A stretch of DNA of 64,000 nt, taken from assembly GCA_903840165.1 (NCBI GenBank), contig CAIMEY010000088.1:30807-94806 (forward strand), given 5' to 3'. The stretch's first letter is position 1, and each line of letters begins with the position of its first letter. Below, one piece after another: positions 17,790-27,523 of the stretch. The translations under genes and the position numbers were made by a program. Under the pieces are notes generated by a model. That model saw only the letters and a program-made list of their open reading frames with translations, was not told the DNA's origin and did not search any database. This stretch comes from an uncultured Myxococcales bacterium (lineage in GTDB: Bacteria > Myxococcota_A > UBA9042).

Positions 17790-20700
17790 ATGTCCTTTGC
17801 CAAGCCCGAAGCGAACCCGAGTTTTCCCCAGCTAGAACACGGGATCGCAGAATTCTGGAAGCGAGAAGCCATCTTCCGCAAGTCTGTTCGCGACCAGGGC
17901 CAGGGGGACTACGTCTTTTACGACGGACCTCCCTTTGCCACCGGCACACCGCACTACGGCCACCTGCTGGCCGGCACCCTCAAAGACATCGTGCCCCGGT
18001 ACTGGACGATGCGTGGCTATCGCGTTGATCGGCGTTTTGGCTGGGATACCCATGGGTTACCGGTTGAAATGGAGATCGAGAAGGACCTCGGCATCAAGAG
18101 CCCGAGCGAAGTGCAGGCCTACGGCGTCGGCCGATACAACGAAGCGTGCCGGGCAATCGTCTTGCGTTACGTGGACTTGTGGCGCCAGACCGTCGAGCGC
18201 ATGGGGCGTTGGGTGGATTTCGACAATGATTACAAGACCATGAACCCAGAGTTCATGGAAAGCGTCTGGTGGGTCTTTAGCGAGCTCTGGAATAAAGGTT
18301 TAATTTATCGCGGTTACAAGGTAATGCCCTATTCCTGGCGCCTGGGCACGCCCCTGTCCAACTTTGAAGCGGGCATGGACTACAGGCGGGTGCAGGATCC
18401 CGCCGTGACCGTGCGTTTTGCGGTCAAAGAGCTTGAGAATACAAGTATTCTCGCATGGACGACTACGCCGTGGACGCTGCCATCGAACCTCGGCCTGTGC
18501 GTCGGTGCCGATATCGACTATGTCGTCGCAACGCGCCCCGGGCAGCTGGAAAAGCTGATTGTTGCTCAAGCTTTGGCCGAGAAGGTTCTTGGCGAGCATC
18601 AAGTCGTTGAGGTGCGCAAAGGGGCCACGCTTGTCGGCCTGCATTACACACCGCCCTTCAGTTGCTACGCGGGCGCCGCCCAGGACGGAGCTTTCCGTGT
18701 TGTTAGCGATGGTTATGTGTCGACCGAGGATGGCACGGGCGTCGTTCACACCGCGCCAGCCTTTGGCGAGGACGATCATCGCATCGGCCTGCACTGGGGC
18801 CTGGGCCTTGTAGACCCCGTGGATGCAGAGGGGCGATTCACCGGCGATATCGCTGCAATTGCTGATGGTTCTTTGGTAGGCATCGGCGTTAAAGACGCCG
18901 ACAAGGCCTTGGTGCGCGATCTCAAAGAGCGCGGCCTGCTCTTTGCCCAAGCGACCGTGGACCACGATTATCCGTTCTGCTGGAGATCGGGTACGCCATT
19001 GATTTACAAAGCCATGCCGACCTGGTTCGTGCGCGTGGAGAGCGTAGCGCCCGGCAGTCAGGCGCGGCCCTTGCGTGAGCGCATGCACGAACTCAACGAA
19101 GGCACCCGCTGGGTCCCTGAATACGTTGGGCAAAAGCGTTTCGCTAACTGGATTCATGACGCGCGAGACTGGGCCATCAGCCGCAATCGGTTTTGGGGAA
19201 CGCCTCTGCCGGTTTGGCAATGCACCGGTTGCGGCCATTTCCAGTGCATTGGTGCCGTGTCCGAGCTCGAGAAGCATTGTAGGCGTGAAGTCCATGACTT
19301 ACACAAGCACCATGTCGACGACCTGGCGTGGACGTGCACCGTCTGCGGGCAGGGCGAGATGCACCGCGTCCCAGAAGTCCTTGATTGTTGGTTTGAATCG
19401 GGCTCGATGCCCTACGCACAAAACCACTACCCATTTGAAAACAAGGAGTTGGTAGAAAAGAACCTGCCCGCTCGCTTCATTGCCGAAGGTCTAGACCAGA
19501 CAAGAGGCTGGTTTTACACGCTCTTGGTGCTTTCGACCGCGCTGTTTGACCGGCCGGCCTTTGACAACGTCATCGTCAACGGACTGATCTTGGCTGAAGA
19601 CGGCCAGAAGATGTCAAAACGACTGAAAAATTATCCTGACCCAACCGCGCTGATCGAGACGTACGGCGCCGATGCCTTGCGCGCGTACTTGGTGACTTCG
19701 CCCGCGGTTCGGGCTGAGCCGATGCGTTTTGCCGAGGCCGGCGTGCGCGAAGTTGTACGGGCTGTGGTTCTACCTCTCTGGAATGCCTACAGTTTCTTCG
19801 CAACCTATGCTGCCGCCGATGGTTGGGAGCCGCCCACGACGCCTAGCCCCTTGGCCGAGCGCGCGCTGCTCGACCGTTGGCTTACAAGCGTTCTTCAGAG
19901 CTTACTACGCGATGTCAATGAAGAAATGGAGGCCTATCGCCTCTACAACGTGATCCCGCGCGTCGTCGGCTTTATCGATGATTTGACCAACTGGTACATT
20001 CGTCGAAGTCGGCGTCGTTTTTGGAAGAATGAGGACGCCCGCGACCACCAGCACGCCTTTGAGACCCTCTACGAAGTGCTGACGACCTTTGCCCGCGTGT
20101 TGGCACCAATTCTGCCCTTCATGGCCGAATTGCTGCATCAGCGTCTGGTCTTAGGCCAGCCTGGGGCTCTGGAAAGTGTTCACTTGGAAGCGTTTCCGCA
20201 GGCCCAGCCTGAGCGCGTGGATGCCGGGTTGGAGGCGCGCATGAAGGCATGGCGGACTGCCGTGAAACTAGGCCGTAATTTGCGCGAGCAGGCCAAGATT
20301 GGCATTCGCTATCCGCTGGCACGCATGACGGTAGCGCTGCGCGAAGGCCCCAAGGACCCGCTGCACGCGGCCTTCGACCATGAAGATGCCTTTGACATTA
20401 TTCGGGATGAACTCAATGTTCACGCCTTTGAGCTGCTACAGACGGGCGCCCACGGCTTGGTGGACATCAAGGCCAAGCTGAATTTTCGCAATGCCGCCAA
20501 GCGGTTGGGGCCCAAGGTCAAGGCGGTTGCTGCGGCGCTCGAGGGCTGGGACACGGCCTACGCAGCTGCGGTGCAGGGACAAATCGATGCAGGCCAACTA
20601 CCGATTGTGGAAGGTGAAACCCTGACGCGTGACGACATCGATTTTCGCCAGTCACCGCGGGTCGGCCTATGCGTGGCCACTGAAGAAGCCCTGACCGTGG

Positions 20701-20987
20701 CCCTGGATACCACGGTGACGCCGGCCTTGCACCGGGAAGGGCTGTCGCGGGAAGTGGTTGCGCGCGTCCAGCAAGCCCGAAAAGACGCGGCGCTGCAGGT
20801 CGAGGACCGCATCATCCTGGAAATTTGGACGGATTCGGCTGAGCTTCGCTTGGCGGTGGACGAACACCTGGCCGACGTTCAGGGTGAGACGCTGGCGACG
20901 TCCTTGGTCTGGCTGGAGGCCGCAGATGGATTGGCGGCACTTGATGCCGGTACTGAGCGGTTGGCCGTGCGCGTTCGCAAGGCTTGA
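17790..20987 (+). CDS. ileS: Isoleucyl-tRNA synthetase, eukaryote-like (IleS2) class
   Basis: A 1065-residue class I synthetase that charges tRNA-Ile. The ATG at 17790 is preferred to the TTG at 17778. The HIGH signature reads HYGH (residues 55-58) inside DGPPFATGTPHYGH, and KMSKR is at 607-611 within EDGQKMSKRLKNYPDP. The editing CP1 domain shows LAWTTTPWTLPSN and GTGVVHTAPAFGEDD. The GTPHYGH context, the length over 1000 residues and the long C-terminal domain match the eukaryote-like IleRS2 class rather than the roughly 930-residue bacterial IleRS1 with its terminal zinc finger. IleRS2 enzymes are usually poorly inhibited by mupirocin; that phenotype is inferred. Confidence 0.95.
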   Translation: MSFAKPEANPSFPQLEHGIAEFWKREAIFRKSVRDQGQGDYVFYDGPPFATGTPHYGHLLAGTLKDIVPRYWTMRGYRVDRRFGWDTHGLPVEMEIEKDLGIKSPSEVQAYGVGRYNEACRAIVLRYVDLWRQTVERMGRWVDFDNDYKTMNPEFMESVWWVFSELWNKGLIYRGYKVMPYSWRLGTPLSNFEAGMDYRRVQDPAVTVRFAVKELENTSILAWTTTPWTLPSNLGLCVGADIDYVVATRPGQLEKLIVAQALAEKVLGEHQVVEVRKGATLVGLHYTPPFSCYAGAAQDGAFRVVSDGYVSTEDGTGVVHTAPAFGEDDHRIGLHWGLGLVDPVDAEGRFTGDIAAIADGSLVGIGVKDADKALVRDLKERGLLFAQATVDHDYPFCWRSGTPLIYKAMPTWFVRVESVAPGSQARPLRERMHELNEGTRWVPEYVGQKRFANWIHDARDWAISRNRFWGTPLPVWQCTGCGHFQCIGAVSELEKHCRREVHDLHKHHVDDLAWTCTVCGQGEMHRVPEVLDCWFESGSMPYAQNHYPFENKELVEKNLPARFIAEGLDQTRGWFYTLLVLSTALFDRPAFDNVIVNGLILAEDGQKMSKRLKNYPDPTALIETYGADALRAYLVTSPAVRAEPMRFAEAGVREVVRAVVLPLWNAYSFFATYAAADGWEPPTTPSPLAERALLDRWLTSVLQSLLRDVNEEMEAYRLYNVIPRVVGFIDDLTNWYIRRSRRRFWKNEDARDHQHAFETLYEVLTTFARVLAPILPFMAELLHQRLVLGQPGALESVHLEAFPQAQPERVDAGLEARMKAWRTAVKLGRNLREQAKIGIRYPLARMTVALREGPKDPLHAAFDHEDAFDIIRDELNVHAFELLQTGAHGLVDIKAKLNFRNAAKRLGPKVKAVAAALEGWDTAYAAAVQGQIDAGQLPIVEGETLTRDDIDFRQSPRVGLCVATEEALTVALDTTVTPALHREGLSREVVARVQQARKDAALQVEDRIILEIWTDSAELRLAVDEHLADVQGETLATSLVWLEAADGLAALDAGTERLAVRVRKA

Positions 20988-21116
20988 AGGCGACTGACGA
21001 TTGCGTCCTAATCTGCTAGCAACCGGAAGCCGTACCGCAGCGCCGAGTAGCCGATGGACTCGCCCAAGGATGCCTCAGCTGCCCGCGCCTAGCGCTTGAG
21101 AGCCACCCGCTTGAAA

Positions 21117-24100
21117 TTACTTCGGATTTGCGCTATTGGGGCCCGCGTCGTAGATGCGTCCCGCGGCCGAAGGCTTGGTGCCCGTCAAAGTGCCGTAAAA
21201 GAGCTTGATGGTGCCGCCATTGGCCAAAGCGCCGTCGCCACCACGGGCGCTGATGGCGTTGCCAATCGCTTGTAAGACCAGAGTCTTTGCCTCAAACAGC
21301 ACACCACCGCCGGCACCGCTGCCGCCGTTGCCGCCCACGCGGCTGCTGTTGTCGTCATTGGCCCCACCGCCGCCGCCTGCGCCATTGGCCAAGATGTGGG
21401 CCGAGGCCGAAATGGTTAGCGTATTCAAAGCTGTAAGCTTCAGGTAGCCGCCGCCTGCAGCACCGCCGCCGCCGCCTGCCTGGGATTCGGAACCACCACC
21501 GCCACCGCCACCAGAGCCGAGGCGCAAAGTGCGGTCGAGCGTGTTGTCGCCATTGACGCCGCTACCCGCATAACCCCCCAGCACGCCTACGGAAGCTGGG
21601 CTGCCCGTTGCGCCTGCACCGCCTGCACCGGCAAAGGGCCCAGCGCCGGCTTGGCCGTCGTCGCCGTTGCCGCCTCCTGTGCCACCGCTGCCACCGCCGC
21701 CACCGCCAGCAGCCCAGCTTTCATCGCCACCGCCGCCACCTGCGCCGTAGCCGCCGCCGCCGCCACCGCCGCGGCTCTGACTGGCTCCTTGGCCACCGCC
21801 GCCACCGCCGCCTGCACTGTATTCGCCCACGCCGCCTGTGGAAGCTGTGTCTGGATTGTTCGTCGCCGGTGTACCGCCAATGTCCGCAGCCGCACCGGGT
21901 GCCCCGGCGCCACCGCCCGCACCGCCTGCGCCGCCGGCCATGCCACCGTTGCAGCCCCACTGCCCGCTGCCGCCACCGCCGCCGCCCGTCAAGGAACCGG
22001 CACCACCGCCGACGCAGTTGCTGGAGCCCCCAGGGCCAAAGGGAGCGCCGCCGCCACCGGCCGAACCACCTGCGCAGCCATTGGAATCGCCGTTGCCACC
22101 GGCACCGCCAAGACCACCGACGCCGCCATTGCCGCGCGGGGCCGGGCCGGAACAAGTGGCGCCACCGGCACCGCCGCCACCGTAGCCGCGCCCGGAAGCC
22201 GTGATGGTGCCTGCAACCGTGATATCATTGGCATACACTTCCAGCCAGCCATCCGCCGGCTGCAGCAATTTGGGATCGCTAGGCCCGATGCCGGGTTGGA
22301 CGTTGTCGACCTTGCCCCAGCCTTGGACCAGGACGGCCGTTGCGCCATCGATGGACACCGTCTCGAAGTAGTGCTTGCCATAGACAGCCAACAGCCCGTT
22401 TCCAGGCCAATTGAGGCTATAGCCACCCACGGCGTCCGGCGTGCGTAGCCCCGTCGCAGTGCCGTCCCAGGACACAGCCTCAGCAATATGAAGGCCATTA
22501 GAACTGCCTATTTGGCCAAGTGAATTGCCCACCACGGCCCGGACGGAGACGTAGTAGGTGGCCTCGGTCCAAGCACCGGCAAGGGTCAACTTGCTCAAGG
22601 TCGCCGACGTCGCTTTGCCCACGTCTGTCCAACCTGCAACGTCGATCAGTCCCGCCTTGGTGCCGATGGCGACTTGGTAGCTGGTAGCGCCGGCCACAAC
22701 ACTCCAATTGGCCAGGACAAATCCGTTACCGACGGTTACGGGACTGAACTGGTACAGTTTGTCGGTGCCGGCCAACAAGGAGCCATCACCCACGGTAGGT
22801 GCCAGAATTGCAAGGCATTGGCCGGACGAGCAGATCGTCACGCCCTGGCAAACATTGTCGCACGTGCCGCAGTTGGTGGCCGAGACGCTGAGGTCGACTT
22901 CGCAGCCGTCCTTCTGATTCTTGTTGCAATCTCCATAGTTGGCGTCGCAAGTGCAGACGTAGGAGCCCGGGGTATTTTGGCACGTGGCGTTGCTGCCGCA
23001 CAGGCCGGGCTTGGTGGCGCATTCGTCGATGTCGGTGCAACTGAAGCCGTCGCCGCCGTAGCCGGGCAGGCAGGCACAGCCAACCCCGTTATTACAAACG
23101 GCTTTTCCGTCGCACATGTTGCCGGGGCTGCAGGCACCCGCTTGGCATTTGTCGCCCACGGTGCAGGCGTCGCCGTCAGTGCACGCGGCGCTGTTGTTGG
23201 CATGGGTGCAGCCGGCCTGGAAATCGCAGACGTCATCGGTACACGGGTTGCTATCGTCGCAGTTCTTGGCGATGCCCGGGGCGCAGGTGCCGGCCAGGCA
23301 AAGGTCGCCCAGGGTGCATACATTGCCGTCACTACAGGGCAAATTGTTCTGGGCGTGCTGACAGCCCTTGACTGCGTCGCAACTGTCATTGGTGCAAATG
23401 TTAGCGTCATTGCAGTCAAAGGCGTTGCCGGGCTGGCATTGAGCGACCGCGCAGACATCGCCAAGTGTACACAAGTTACCGTCATCACAAGGCAATTGAT
23501 TGGGCGTGCTGATGCAACCCGTCTTGGCCAAGCACTGGTCGGTCGTACATGGATTGCCATCGTCGCAGATCTTGAAATCGCCGCCGATGCAAACGCCGTC
23601 AACGCACGCATCGCTGGTCGTGCAAGAATTGCCGTCGCTGCATGCACCTGAATTTGCACTAAATTGGCACCCTTTGCTCGGATCACAGCCATCATCGGTG
23701 CACGGATTGCCATCGGCGCAAGCCAGGGGGCTGCCGCCCGAGCACGCCCCGGCGGTGCAGACGTCCGCCACGGTGCAGACGTTGCCATCGCTGCACGCCA
23801 CGGCGTTGGCGACAAACTGACAACCCTTGAAAACGTCACAGCTATCTGTGGTGCAGAGGTTGCCATCGTCGCAGGACGTTGCGGCGCCGGGTAGGCAGAA
23901 GCCACCCTGGCAGGTGTCGTCGGTGGTGCAAACATTGCCGTCGCTGCAGGGGGATGCGTCGCTGGGCAAATGGGTGCAACCCGTTGCTTTTTCGCACAGA
24001 TCAGCGGTGCAGGGATTCTTGTCGTCACAGTCAAGCGCCGTGCCTACGCACAGGCCGCCCTGGCAGCTGTCGGCCAAGGTGCAGGCGCTGCTGTCGTCAC

Positions 24101-25088
24101 AATTGCCTGTTTTTGCAGGATGATCGCACTGCGCGTTGACGCAGTTGTCATAGGTGCAAGGCAGGCCGTCGTCGCACATGCCGGTGCTCGGCTCATCGGT
24201 TTGGCCGTCGCAGTCGTCGTCGATCAAGTTGCATTGTTCAGGTTGGGCCACGGCTGCGCTGCAGGGTGTCAAGCCGCCATCGCCGCAACTGCGCTTGCCC
24301 ATGCAGGTTCCGGCGCCATTGGCCAGCGAGCACAAGGTGCCAAGTTGCAGCTTGGTCGCCCTCACGTCGCAGGGGCAGGTCAAATCTGCCTTGACGCACA
24401 CGGCCGATTTGACGCCGCCGAGGCTGACCTTCTCCTGGCAGGCATACCCATCGCCACAGGTCCCAGCTGGCGTGCAGGCCGGCGCGCAGAAATTCCCCAG
24501 CAGCGAACCAGCATTATCCGTGTACGCTACACAACGGCTGTCGGCCCCGCCAGGTGCGCTGTTGCAATCGCCGTCCTGCGCGCATGGTTCACAAGCCCTT
24601 GGAAATGCGGGCGTACAGACCTGCAAGACTTCGCCCGGTGTCGGCGTCAACTGGGTGCACGTGTAGCCTTGGGGGCACGAACCGCTTGCGCAAAGGGCAG
24701 CACACTCCAGTTTTCCATTATTATCAAGGCATTGCGCACTATCGCACCCACTGTTGTCACTGCACGCGCAGCCCGCCGTGGTGCACGCTACGTCCGCCGC
24801 AACGAGGTCGACAAGCGCTGTGTCCTCGGCAGACGCGTCAGCGATGTCGGTCTGGGGCACATCGAGGGGCGTCCCGAGGTCAGCGGCAACAGAATCGGCG
24901 GCGGTTGAGTCCGCTCCTGCACCGTCACCCAGAAAACCACTTGTATCTATGAGGGTATCAGCGAGCGCGGACGGCAATGTGCTGACGGCCGTCTCGTCAC
25001 CACAGCCCGCCAAGCCTAGCAGCACGGCATGTAGTACAAGGGCATAACCCAGCAACTTAGAGAAAGAAATCTTCCCACACGCGTTCAT
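21117..25088 (-). CDS. Large lipoprotein: Cys-module array, EGF, Gly-rich beta domain
   Basis: A 1323-residue surface lipoprotein. The ATG at 25088 follows a GGGGGCGAG ribosome-binding sequence, and the lipobox is LAGC. After an acidic spacer and a Cys-rich region comes CNLIDDDCDGQTDE, a motif typical of myxobacterial surface proteins. About seven tandem double modules of the form CDDGNPCTxDxCDxxxGC / CxDGNxCTxxDxCxxGxC follow. Then come an EGF-like DIDECATKPGLC unit, one DCNKNQKDGCE / NCGTCDNVC module, a fibronectin-like beta domain, and a C-terminal region dominated by Gly runs and ending in KTLVLQAIG. The architecture matches the neighbour at 27524-33310. No catalytic motif was seen; structural or adhesive roles are most likely. 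Confidence 0.85.
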   Translation of the reverse strand: MNACGKISFSKLLGYALVLHAVLLGLAGCGDETAVSTLPSALADTLIDTSGFLGDGAGADSTAADSVAADLGTPLDVPQTDIADASAEDTALVDLVAADVACTTAGCACSDNSGCDSAQCLDNNGKLECAALCASGSCPQGYTCTQLTPTPGEVLQVCTPAFPRACEPCAQDGDCNSAPGGADSRCVAYTDNAGSLLGNFCAPACTPAGTCGDGYACQEKVSLGGVKSAVCVKADLTCPCDVRATKLQLGTLCSLANGAGTCMGKRSCGDGGLTPCSAAVAQPEQCNLIDDDCDGQTDEPSTGMCDDGLPCTYDNCVNAQCDHPAKTGNCDDSSACTLADSCQGGLCVGTALDCDDKNPCTADLCEKATGCTHLPSDASPCSDGNVCTTDDTCQGGFCLPGAATSCDDGNLCTTDSCDVFKGCQFVANAVACSDGNVCTVADVCTAGACSGGSPLACADGNPCTDDGCDPSKGCQFSANSGACSDGNSCTTSDACVDGVCIGGDFKICDDGNPCTTDQCLAKTGCISTPNQLPCDDGNLCTLGDVCAVAQCQPGNAFDCNDANICTNDSCDAVKGCQHAQNNLPCSDGNVCTLGDLCLAGTCAPGIAKNCDDSNPCTDDVCDFQAGCTHANNSAACTDGDACTVGDKCQAGACSPGNMCDGKAVCNNGVGCACLPGYGGDGFSCTDIDECATKPGLCGSNATCQNTPGSYVCTCDANYGDCNKNQKDGCEVDLSVSATNCGTCDNVCQGVTICSSGQCLAILAPTVGDGSLLAGTDKLYQFSPVTVGNGFVLANWSVVAGATSYQVAIGTKAGLIDVAGWTDVGKATSATLSKLTLAGAWTEATYYVSVRAVVGNSLGQIGSSNGLHIAEAVSWDGTATGLRTPDAVGGYSLNWPGNGLLAVYGKHYFETVSIDGATAVLVQGWGKVDNVQPGIGPSDPKLLQPADGWLEVYANDITVAGTITASGRGYGGGGAGGATCSGPAPRGNGGVGGLGGAGGNGDSNGCAGGSAGGGGAPFGPGGSSNCVGGGAGSLTGGGGGGSGQWGCNGGMAGGAGGAGGGAGAPGAAADIGGTPATNNPDTASTGGVGEYSAGGGGGGGQGASQSRGGGGGGGYGAGGGGGDESWAAGGGGGGSGGTGGGNGDDGQAGAGPFAGAGGAGATGSPASVGVLGGYAGSGVNGDNTLDRTLRLGSGGGGGGGSESQAGGGGGAAGGGYLKLTALNTLTISASAHILANGAGGGGGANDDNSSRVGGNGGSGAGGGVLFEAKTLVLQAIGNAISARGGDGALANGGTIKLFYGTLTGTKPSAAGRIYDAGPNSANPK
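21180..22200 (-). repeat. Gly-rich coding tract of the 1323-residue lipoprotein
   Basis: The plus strand shows many CCGCC/CCACC triplet runs, which on the minus strand encode GGxGGxGG blocks alternating with Ser, Ala and Asn. The triplet structure keeps several other frames open, so long frames on the plus strand here are not evidence of genes. Confidence 0.8.
23100..24210 (-). repeat. Array of seven Cys-rich double modules
   Basis: Tandem units of about 130-140 bases, each encoding one C-D-D-G-N-P-C-T half and one C-x-D-G-N-x-C-T half, about eight to ten Cys per unit. The spacing of Cys and Asp is regular, suggesting disulfide-stabilised, calcium-binding beads on a string. Related to the longer array at 29300-32940. 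Confidence 0.85.
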
Positions 25089-25308
25089 CTCGCCCCCAAG
25101 CCGGCCTAATGCCGCCGCCCAGCGTACTTCGCCCGGCATTAGGAGCCAAGCTGCAACCCACTTCGTCAATATGTACGCGACCCTGGCCGGGACGTCAAAT
25201 CGGCGTGTGACTAGGTCTGGCTTGAGCCATGCCTGTGCTTGAACCTGGCCGAGACTACGCTTGCACTCATCGGCAGTTCTGCCATGCTGCATTCAGTTGG
25301 AGGAAATC
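25089..25308. promoter_or_regulatory. Divergent promoter region of two surface-protein genes
   Basis: This 220-base gap separates the start of the 1323-residue lipoprotein (minus) from the start of the P-domain/fibrinogen-like protein (plus), so it must hold promoters for both. A strong GGAGGAA ribosome-binding sequence is at 25299-25305. No recognisable -35/-10 pair or operator palindrome was identified by eye. Confidence 0.5.
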
Positions 25309-27393
25309 ATGCGCCGCAACACCCTATTGCTCTTGGTCTTTGCCGCCTGCATTTGGCCAGCGTTGGCCATGGCCGGTCCGAGTTCCATTGGCGTCGATGG
25401 TGGCCTGCAGGCTGCTGGCGGGGGCCCGGCTGCGGACGGGGTCTATCCGATCACTTTTAGCCTATATAAACAAGAAGTTGGTGGCGCACCTTTGTGGACC
25501 GAGCCCGTGCTTGGGGTCAACGTCAAGGCCGGCGGCTTCCACACGGTTCTCGGCAGTAAAGTGCCTATTTCTCCGCCACTTTTTGCCGGAATCGACGCGC
25601 TGTGGCTGGAGGTCAAGGTCGAGCCGGACCCTGCCCTGGCGCGCGTCCCCGTCCATTCCGTGGTCTTTGCCATGCAAGCCGCTGTCGCTCAAGCACTTTC
25701 TTGTTCCGGCTGCGTCGGTCCCGGGCAGTTGGACCCCGCGGCCCTGCAAGGCTTGGCCAAGACGGCCGATTTGGCCAAGGTGGCGACATCTGGCAACTAC
25801 GCAGACTTGCTCAATATTCCGGATCTGAGTGGTTTGACCAAGAATTCTGCTTTGGCAAACGTCGCTTTTTCAGGTAATTACAGCGACTTGAATGGAAAGC
25901 CCATTCTCGCGCCGGTCGCAAGTACTGGCAATTACGGAGATCTAGCCGGCAAGCCGGCACTTGCTGCGATCGCCACGTCGGGGAGTTTTGGCGCTCTGGT
26001 CGATGTTCCTAAGATGGCAAAAGTAGGCGCTTCTTGCGGTTCAGGCCTTGTCATCCACGGCATCCTGGCGGACGGGAGCTATGATTGCGTGCAGGCCCAA
26101 TCCGGATTGCCGGCTGACGGCCTAGCCGCGGTCTCCAGCGGCACGCTGACGGATCAGTTCAGCGACTCCTTTGCCGGCTCGAGCAACATCGCGATAAAAG
26201 ACAACTTTCCCCCAGGCGTTGCCGACAGCATGACCGTGCCCGACCTTGGCGTTTGCCAAGCCGTGAGCGTCACGGTGGACATCAGCAACTCGGATGTCAG
26301 CAAGCTCAAAGTGCTCCTTTACGACCCCAACAATGTCAGCTACTTGCTCTTTGACGGCGGTGCTGCGGGCAACAGCCTCAAGACGACCTTTCCAGAGCAG
26401 ACAAAACTCGTCTCTGGCGACTTAAGCACATGGAACACCAAGAATGCCAAGGGGAAATGGACGATTACTGTGATCGACGCCAGCGCCAACGGCCAAGCCA
26501 CCGATGGCCAAATCAACAGTTGGTCCGTGGCGATCAAGACCATTTCCAGCAGTAAAGTCGCGGCCAACGGCACCCTTCTGACCAATGCCGGCCTCAAGCT
26601 GATGGTAGCGGCCAATCCGCCAGTCACCTGTGACGCCAGCCAATACGGCTTTACGTATATCAGCAGCACCGACAAGGCGCTGGAAATTTGCAATGGTGTC
26701 ACGTGGTTTCCCCTGTCCATCAGCACGTTCGGGACCCAAACCAATCCGGCCCTGCATTGCAAGGACCTCTTGGCCAAACAACCCACAAGTAAGGATGGGC
26801 TCTACTGGATCGACCCCAATGGCGGAGCCCCGGCCGATGCCTTTCAAGCCTATTGCGACATGACCTCCACGGGCGGCGGTTGGACCCTAATCGCACGCAT
26901 GACCAATGGCTGCTGGACGGACACCAACAACGCGGTGGGCACCCTGACATCGCCCACGCAGGCCAAGTGCGCTAAGTACTCCGATGTTGTGATTAATCAG
27001 ATTCGCGCCGCGACCAACTCAGACGGCGTGTTTTGGGGCTGGCATGACGGCAATGTCTACCCGTTGCCGGCGACGGGGCGATACCTCAAGATTATCAATG
27101 GCTCTTTTGACGCATCGAACACGCAGGCAGGCTTAACGCAACAGTGCAGTTGCAGCGCCGCCGGGCCCTGGAGCCCGACGTACAACTCGGTCAGCAGCAT
27201 GGCGGGCGTGTACAACCATTCGTCGCAGAACGGCTGGGAATGCGTGACCGCTGGCGCCAATGGCTGCGATAATACCACTGTCTTTGCGCAGGGTTTATTC
27301 CTCTATCAGCACGTCCTGCATCAGGCCGGCACCTTCCCCTCGGACTCGCACGGCGTGCCGGGTGGGGCCAATGGCTGGCTCTGGATTCGCTAG
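25309..27393 (+). CDS. Secreted protein: tail-fibre-like stalk, P-domain, fibrinogen-like C-terminus
   Basis: A 694-residue exported protein with GGAGGAA before the ATG and a signal peptide ending ALAMA. Residues about 20-130 (DGVYPITFSLY ... LARVPVHSVVFAMQA) and the following CSGCV plus YxDL repeats (GNYADL, GNYSDL, GNYGDL) are homologous to the front half of the LamG protein at 6773-8506. Next comes a proprotein-convertase P-domain (VSVTVDISNSDVSKLKVLLY ... LSTWNTKNAKGKWTITVID). The last 220 residues resemble fibrinogen-related/intelectin domains (CKDLL ... DGLYWIDPNG ... YCDMTSTGGGWTLIARM) with several extra Cys. These heads bind glycans or proteins in known relatives. There is no protease domain, so the P-domain is probably used for binding. 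Confidence 0.85.
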   Translation: MRRNTLLLLVFAACIWPALAMAGPSSIGVDGGLQAAGGGPAADGVYPITFSLYKQEVGGAPLWTEPVLGVNVKAGGFHTVLGSKVPISPPLFAGIDALWLEVKVEPDPALARVPVHSVVFAMQAAVAQALSCSGCVGPGQLDPAALQGLAKTADLAKVATSGNYADLLNIPDLSGLTKNSALANVAFSGNYSDLNGKPILAPVASTGNYGDLAGKPALAAIATSGSFGALVDVPKMAKVGASCGSGLVIHGILADGSYDCVQAQSGLPADGLAAVSSGTLTDQFSDSFAGSSNIAIKDNFPPGVADSMTVPDLGVCQAVSVTVDISNSDVSKLKVLLYDPNNVSYLLFDGGAAGNSLKTTFPEQTKLVSGDLSTWNTKNAKGKWTITVIDASANGQATDGQINSWSVAIKTISSSKVAANGTLLTNAGLKLMVAANPPVTCDASQYGFTYISSTDKALEICNGVTWFPLSISTFGTQTNPALHCKDLLAKQPTSKDGLYWIDPNGGAPADAFQAYCDMTSTGGGWTLIARMTNGCWTDTNNAVGTLTSPTQAKCAKYSDVVINQIRAATNSDGVFWGWHDGNVYPLPATGRYLKIINGSFDASNTQAGLTQQCSCSAAGPWSPTYNSVSSMAGVYNHSSQNGWECVTAGANGCDNTTVFAQGLFLYQHVLHQAGTFPSDSHGVPGGANGWLWIR
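25740..26030 (+). repeat. YxDL repeats in the stalk of the P-domain protein
   Basis: Four to five units encode ATSGNYADLLNIPDL, AFSGNYSDLNGKPIL, ASTGNYGDLAGKPAL and ATSGSFGALVDVPKM. Spacing is shorter than in the LamG protein (about 20-27 residues), but the consensus is the same. Confidence 0.75.
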
Positions 27394-27428
27394 AACGGGC
27401 CTACGCTTTGCGCCCCGAATCGATGGGC

Positions 27429-27472
27429 ATTGCCTGAGGTTCGGCCTCAACTGTCCCGACCTGCCACGGGAC
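27429..27472. terminator. Possible hairpins between convergent genes
   Basis: Two small adjacent inverted repeats lie between convergent genes: TGAGG...CCTCA at about 27435-27449 and GTCCCG...CGGGAC at 27453-27472. No long T-run follows, so they would be weak or factor-dependent terminators at best. Confidence 0.3.
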
Positions 27473-27523
27473 GCAAAGAATCACAATATCGCAATGAAGT
27501 TAGGCGCTTGAACTGGGCGTCCG

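Noticed and set aside
22674..24908. Long plus-strand frames opposite the 1323-residue lipoprotein
   Set aside because: Same artefact of repetitive Cys and Gly codons; the real gene on the minus strand has a ribosome-binding site, lipobox and modular structure.
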